NCBI RefSeq assembly: GCF_044987625.1
Contig: NZ_JBJDSB010000002.1
Location: forward strand, 682,001-746,000
Source: Desulfobaculum sp044987625
GTDB lineage: Bacteria > Desulfobacterota > Desulfovibrionia > Desulfovibrionales > Desulfovibrionaceae
Direction of reading: 5' to 3'
Length of the DNA: 64,000 nt
The notes below the pieces were generated by a model, which did not search any database, was not told the DNA's origin, and saw only the letters and a list, made by a program, of their open reading frames with translations. This document shows, in pieces, positions 60,412 through 64,000 of the stretch (position 1 is the first letter of the stretch; each line of letters opens with the position of its first letter). The translations under genes were made by a program, and so were the position numbers.

Positions 60412-63400
60412 ATGGCCAAAGGACAGCAGAAGGTAGCTGACGCTGAGAAAAAGACCGCCAAACCCACGAAAAAGCAGACATCAAAAGTGGACGCTCTTAA
60501 AGAAAAGATCGTGCTGAATGGCGCGGATATCGTCGCAATTGGCGAAGAGGCAGAGATCCTCGTCGGTGGCAAGAACTACAATACGGCCATCATCAGCCAG
60601 GTTGAAGGCATCAGGGCCCCCCAGTTCCGGGCTATCTCCTCCATCGCTTTCCATAAGCTCCTCGACGAAACCAAAGTCGATGCCGCTCTGGTTCGCTCTT
60701 CCGTTGAGGAAGAGTACAAGCGCATCGACTGGGGCGATGAAGAAGTCAATAAGGATTCGGATTATCTTCAGAAGTTTGTGCGGAACGTGGCCCGTAAGGT
60801 CCGCGATTCCGACTCCGAAGGCACCAAGGTCCGCCTGCGCTCCTTCGTGAATAACGTTGTGGACGGCTTTGCAACCTCTCCCGAGGGCATCGACCAGCTC
60901 CGCAAGCGTTCCGTCTTGGTGCAGACCGCCATCCTTTCCGTGGTGCTGCCCGCAGACGTGGAGCGCGAAGTTCGCTCCGCCTACACCGGCATCTGCAAGG
61001 AAGCCGGTCTTGAGGACGTGCCTGTGGCCGTCCGCTCCTCCGCAGCAGGCGAGGACAGCCGTAAAAAGGCGTTCGCCGGTCTTCAGGATACCTACCTGAA
61101 CATCGTTGGCGAAAACCAGTGTGTGGAAGCCTACCACTGGGACTGCGCCTCTGCCTACAACCTGCGCAGCATGACCTATCGCCGCGAAGCCATCCTCGAC
61201 GCCATTGCCGAGGCAGAGGCCACCGGCGACGACTCCATCGCCACCACGGCGAAGGAAGAGTGGGCCATCGAGAATACCTCCCTGTCCGTGTGCATCATGC
61301 GCATGATCAACCCGGTCATCTCCGGTACCGCCTTCTCCGCGGATACCGCCACCGGTTGCCGCGGCACCGACCGCAAGGACCTCGTCTCCGTTGATGCCAG
61401 CTATGGCCTCGGCGAAGCCGTTGTCGGCGGTATGGTCACCCCGGACAAGTTCTACGTCTTCAAGCGTGATGACAACGCCGAAGTCGTTATCCGCTCCATG
61501 GGCTTTAAGGATAAGAAGATTATCTACGATCCCGAGGGCGGTACCAAGATTGAGCGCGTTGATGATTTCAACGCTTACCAGTGGTCCCTGTCGCTTGCTC
61601 AGGCCGAGGAAGTCGCCCGCGGCGTCCGTGGCATCAGCAAGGCCTACGGCGGAATGATCATGGATACCGAATTCTGCATCGATTCCTCCGACCGTCTCTG
61701 GTTCGTGCAGGCACGCCCCGAGACCCGCTGGAACGAAGAATTCGAGCAGCACCCGCACACCATTTTCATGCGTCGCCTCGAAGTGGACCCCAAGGCGCTT
61801 ACCCGCGCCGAGGTCATCATTGAAGGCAACGGCGCATCCCGCGGTGCTGGGCAGGGCGTTGTCCGCTTCCTGCGTTCCGCTCTTGAGCTGAACAAGGTCA
61901 ACAAGGGTGACGTGCTGGCTGCAGAGCGCACCGATCCGGACATGGTTCCGGGCATGCGTATCGCCTCCGCCATTCTTGCCGATGTGGGCGGCGACACCTC
62001 CCACGCGGCCATCACCTCCCGCGAGCTGGGCATCCCCGCCATCATTGGCATCCAGCGCGCCGAAGTGCTGCGTAACCTCGACGGTCAGGAAGTGACGGTC
62101 GACGGCTCCCGCGCCAAGGTGTACCGCGGCAAGCTGCCCCTCATTGAGGTTGGCGGTGAGATTGATACCGCGAAGCTGCCGCAGACCAAGACCAGGGTCG
62201 GCCTCATTCTCGCTGACGTGGGCCAGGCGCTGTTCCTGTCCCGTCTGCGCAATGTGCCGGACTTCGAAGTTGGCCTGCTGCGCGCCGAGTTCATGCTGGG
62301 CAACATCTCCATCCACCCGATGGCGCTGGAAGCCTACGACTCCGGCCTGCTGGATACCCTCGTTGACAAGAAGCTCCGCGACCTTGACGCCCAGCTGACC
62401 AAGGTTGTGCGCGAGCAGCTCGCTTCCGGCGTGCGGACCCTCGACCTTAAGCTGCGCGACTACGTCGGCGAAATTACCGACCTCGCTCCGCAGATTCAGG
62501 CCTTGACCGAACGCGAAAGCACCCCCGGCGGCACCGAGGAAGTCCTCGCCATCCATCGCCACATGCGCGAACTGGACAAGCAGCTCGACTTCCATCTGGA
62601 GCAGGCCACCCATCGCCTCGACGTGCTCAAGACCTCCGAAGACCTTGAGGCCCACGTCGCCGTGGTTATGGGCTGGGCCGACGCCCTTGAGCAGTTCTCC
62701 GGTTCCGACACGCACAGCGTCAAGAGCCGTCAGGAGCTGCAGGCCAAGATCAACGAGCACATGCAGCTCGTGAAGGACAACCCCTACATCCAGGACGTCC
62801 TGCAGCGCATCGGCGAGATGCGCCGCGAAGTCGCCCGCCAGACCGGTCTGGCCAAGGAAATTGAGGAAGTCCGCACCCTGCCCGAGCGCATCCGCGAGCT
62901 TATCAAGTCCCGCGGCTACCGCAACGGCAAGGAGCACTACGTGCAGACCCTGTCCCAGAGCCTCGCGCTCTTCGCCATGGCCTTCTATGGCAAGGACATC
63001 GTCTACCGTACCACCGACTACAAATCCAACGAGTACCGCAACCTCATCGGCGGCAACCTCTTCGAAAGCTACGAAGACAACCCGATGATCGGCTACCGCG
63101 GTGTCTCCCGCAATATCCATGACTGGGAAATCGAAGCCTTCAAGCTCGCCCGTGGCGTGTTTGGCGGTAAGAATCTCCAGATCATGTTGCCCTTCGTGCG
63201 TACGCTGGAAGAAGCGCGCAGCATGAAGCGCTACCTTGAGCAGGTGCACAAGGTGAAGTCCGGCGAGGACGGTCTCAAGATCATCCTCATGTCCGAAATC
63301 CCGGCCAACGCCATTCTTGCCAAGCAGTTCATTGAAGAGTTCGACGGCTTCTCCATCGGCTCCAATGACATGACGCAGATGGTGCTCGCCACGGACCGAG

Positions 63401-64000
63401 ACAACGCCAGACTTCAGCACATCTACGACGAAGAGGACCCGGCCGTTATCTGGGCCATCCTCGTGACCATCTTCACTGGTCAGAAGTACGCCAAGAAGGT
63501 TGGCTTCTGCGGTCAGGGTGTCTCCAACAGCGTGATTCTGCGCGGACTGGTTGCCATTGCCGGCATCACCTCCGCCTCCGTTGTGCCGGATACCTACCAC
63601 CAGACCAAGGAAGAGATGGCCGCTGTTGAGGCGCTGAACATCCCGCTCGCCAACCTTGGCAAGTGGCTCGGACAGCAGCACCTCAACCGTCTCATCAAGC
63701 TCCTTGAGGAGGAGAACTACGGTCACATCCTCAAGAAGTACAAGACGCCTGCCGACTTCCTCGAATGGTACGAGGGCGAGCTTGCCCGCTTTGCCGAGCA
63801 GCTCCGCGAAAACCTCGACGCCGAGAAGGAAGAGTTCTACCGTCAGGAGATGCAGCGCTTCCGTGCCACCTTCCACAAGCCGGTTATTTACGCCAGCTGG
63901 GACTGGGAGAGCACCGTCCTCGACGCCCTGCATCAGGCCGGTTTCGCCAACTTCGACGAGCAGATCAAGGCGCTGGAAAAGCAGCGTAAGGCTCTCGGAC
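60412..64000 (+). CDS. Oversized PEP synthase-like protein, 3' end outside window
   Basis: At least 1,196 codons, open to the window end. SD AGGAGGAGA lies just before ATG 60412. In order: a lysine-rich tail (1-32); the PEP synthase ATP-grasp domain (about 60-470: VPVAVRSSAAGEDSRKKAFAGLQDTY in two parts, SVDASYGLGEAVVGG, DRLWFVQARPET); the swivelling phosphohistidine domain with His531 in GGDTSHAAITSRELGIPA; a barrel start (LLRAEFMLGNISIHP); then about 170 helical residues not found in classical enzymes; and the PEP-binding barrel end (MIGYRGVS, FSIGSNDMTQMVLATDRD, Cys1033 in CGQGVSN). E. coli PpsA has 792 residues. Lying after birA-pyc it should feed PEP into gluconeogenesis; activity is unproven. 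Confidence 0.88.
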   Translation, partial: MAKGQQKVADAEKKTAKPTKKQTSKVDALKEKIVLNGADIVAIGEEAEILVGGKNYNTAIISQVEGIRAPQFRAISSIAFHKLLDETKVDAALVRSSVEEEYKRIDWGDEEVNKDSDYLQKFVRNVARKVRDSDSEGTKVRLRSFVNNVVDGFATSPEGIDQLRKRSVLVQTAILSVVLPADVEREVRSAYTGICKEAGLEDVPVAVRSSAAGEDSRKKAFAGLQDTYLNIVGENQCVEAYHWDCASAYNLRSMTYRREAILDAIAEAEATGDDSIATTAKEEWAIENTSLSVCIMRMINPVISGTAFSADTATGCRGTDRKDLVSVDASYGLGEAVVGGMVTPDKFYVFKRDDNAEVVIRSMGFKDKKIIYDPEGGTKIERVDDFNAYQWSLSLAQAEEVARGVRGISKAYGGMIMDTEFCIDSSDRLWFVQARPETRWNEEFEQHPHTIFMRRLEVDPKALTRAEVIIEGNGASRGAGQGVVRFLRSALELNKVNKGDVLAAERTDPDMVPGMRIASAILADVGGDTSHAAITSRELGIPAIIGIQRAEVLRNLDGQEVTVDGSRAKVYRGKLPLIEVGGEIDTAKLPQTKTRVGLILADVGQALFLSRLRNVPDFEVGLLRAEFMLGNISIHPMALEAYDSGLLDTLVDKKLRDLDAQLTKVVREQLASGVRTLDLKLRDYVGEITDLAPQIQALTERESTPGGTEEVLAIHRHMRELDKQLDFHLEQATHRLDVLKTSEDLEAHVAVVMGWADALEQFSGSDTHSVKSRQELQAKINEHMQLVKDNPYIQDVLQRIGEMRREVARQTGLAKEIEEVRTLPERIRELIKSRGYRNGKEHYVQTLSQSLALFAMAFYGKDIVYRTTDYKSNEYRNLIGGNLFESYEDNPMIGYRGVSRNIHDWEIEAFKLARGVFGGKNLQIMLPFVRTLEEARSMKRYLEQVHKVKSGEDGLKIILMSEIPANAILAKQFIEEFDGFSIGSNDMTQMVLATDRDNARLQHIYDEEDPAVIWAILVTIFTGQKYAKKVGFCGQGVSNSVILRGLVAIAGITSASVVPDTYHQTKEEMAAVEALNIPLANLGKWLGQQHLNRLIKLLEEENYGHILKKYKTPADFLEWYEGELARFAEQLRENLDAEKEEFYRQEMQRFRATFHKPVIYASWDWESTVLDALHQAGFANFDEQIKALEKQRKALG

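Noticed and set aside
60481..63933. An 1,150-codon open frame on the minus strand
   Set aside because: It is antisense to the PEP synthase-like gene, which has an SD and all family motifs. The minus frame is low-complexity Val/Gly/Asp/Leu-rich and is a codon-bias artefact.

Overview
The window reads as a chromosomal segment of a GC-rich anaerobic deltaproteobacterium, most likely of the Desulfovibrio group (Desulfovibrionales). This placement is inference from gene content: a two-subunit 2-oxoacid:ferredoxin oxidoreductase, a large pyruvate carboxylase next to an oversized PEP synthase-like protein, a ferritin pair, FlgO-family proteins and a lone RpoH-type sigma factor. Most of the window is dense, host-like coding DNA with clear Shine-Dalgarno sites and many strong intrinsic terminators.

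Layout. 1-2.3 kb: 3' part of lon. 2.5-5.2 kb (minus): a TRIC/UPF0126 membrane protein, then a three-gene FlgO-type operon behind a near-consensus sigma-28 promoter. 5.5-9.7 kb: a small zinc-ribbon protein divergent from a ferritin / ferritin-like / korA / korB run, with a perfect 7-1-7 palindrome upstream of ferritin. 9.8-12.2 kb: a PAS sensor kinase. 12.3-18.8 kb (minus): TPR lipoprotein, LolB-like lipoprotein, coiled-coil protein, rpiB, tkt and glpX. 18.9-20.7 kb (minus): rpoH overlapped by an HD-domain gene. 20.9-27.4 kb (plus): metH without the activation domain, a TlpA-like thioredoxin, a GNAT acetyltransferase, hpt, a zinc-ribbon/DUF3426 protein and radA. 27.5-35.1 kb (minus): a hybrid kinase with a degenerate receiver, cysS, ispDF, the RNase P RNA gene rnpB, a C4 zinc-ribbon coiled-coil protein and a Nif3-family protein.

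35.7-43.4 kb is the accessory part. It has an orphan phage tail-fibre-like gene of 985 residues, then a UxaA-family gene cut off after its last ~110 codons, then an AT-rich block. That block holds a membrane-anchored protein of unknown function (possibly a catalytically dead DEDD-exonuclease fold), an IS481-type element whose transposase has an amber codon, an IS3-family remnant and a P-loop ATPase. It ends near a tRNA(CAU) gene. This is the least explained stretch.

43.6-64 kb returns to backbone: an atypical thioredoxin reductase, a queuosine-precursor transporter, a GAF-GGDEF diguanylate cyclase, three glycosyltransferases, two alpha/beta hydrolases, a DHH phosphoesterase, a CCA-adding-type nucleotidyltransferase, and the birA / pyruvate carboxylase / PEP synthase-like run.

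How the genes fit together: BirA biotinylates pyruvate carboxylase, which with the PEP synthase-like enzyme feeds gluconeogenesis; GlpX, Tkt and RpiB carry carbon on to pentoses; KorAB links 2-oxoacids to ferredoxin. No complete prophage, CRISPR array or rRNA gene was seen. All family calls come from reading the sequence; no database search was run.
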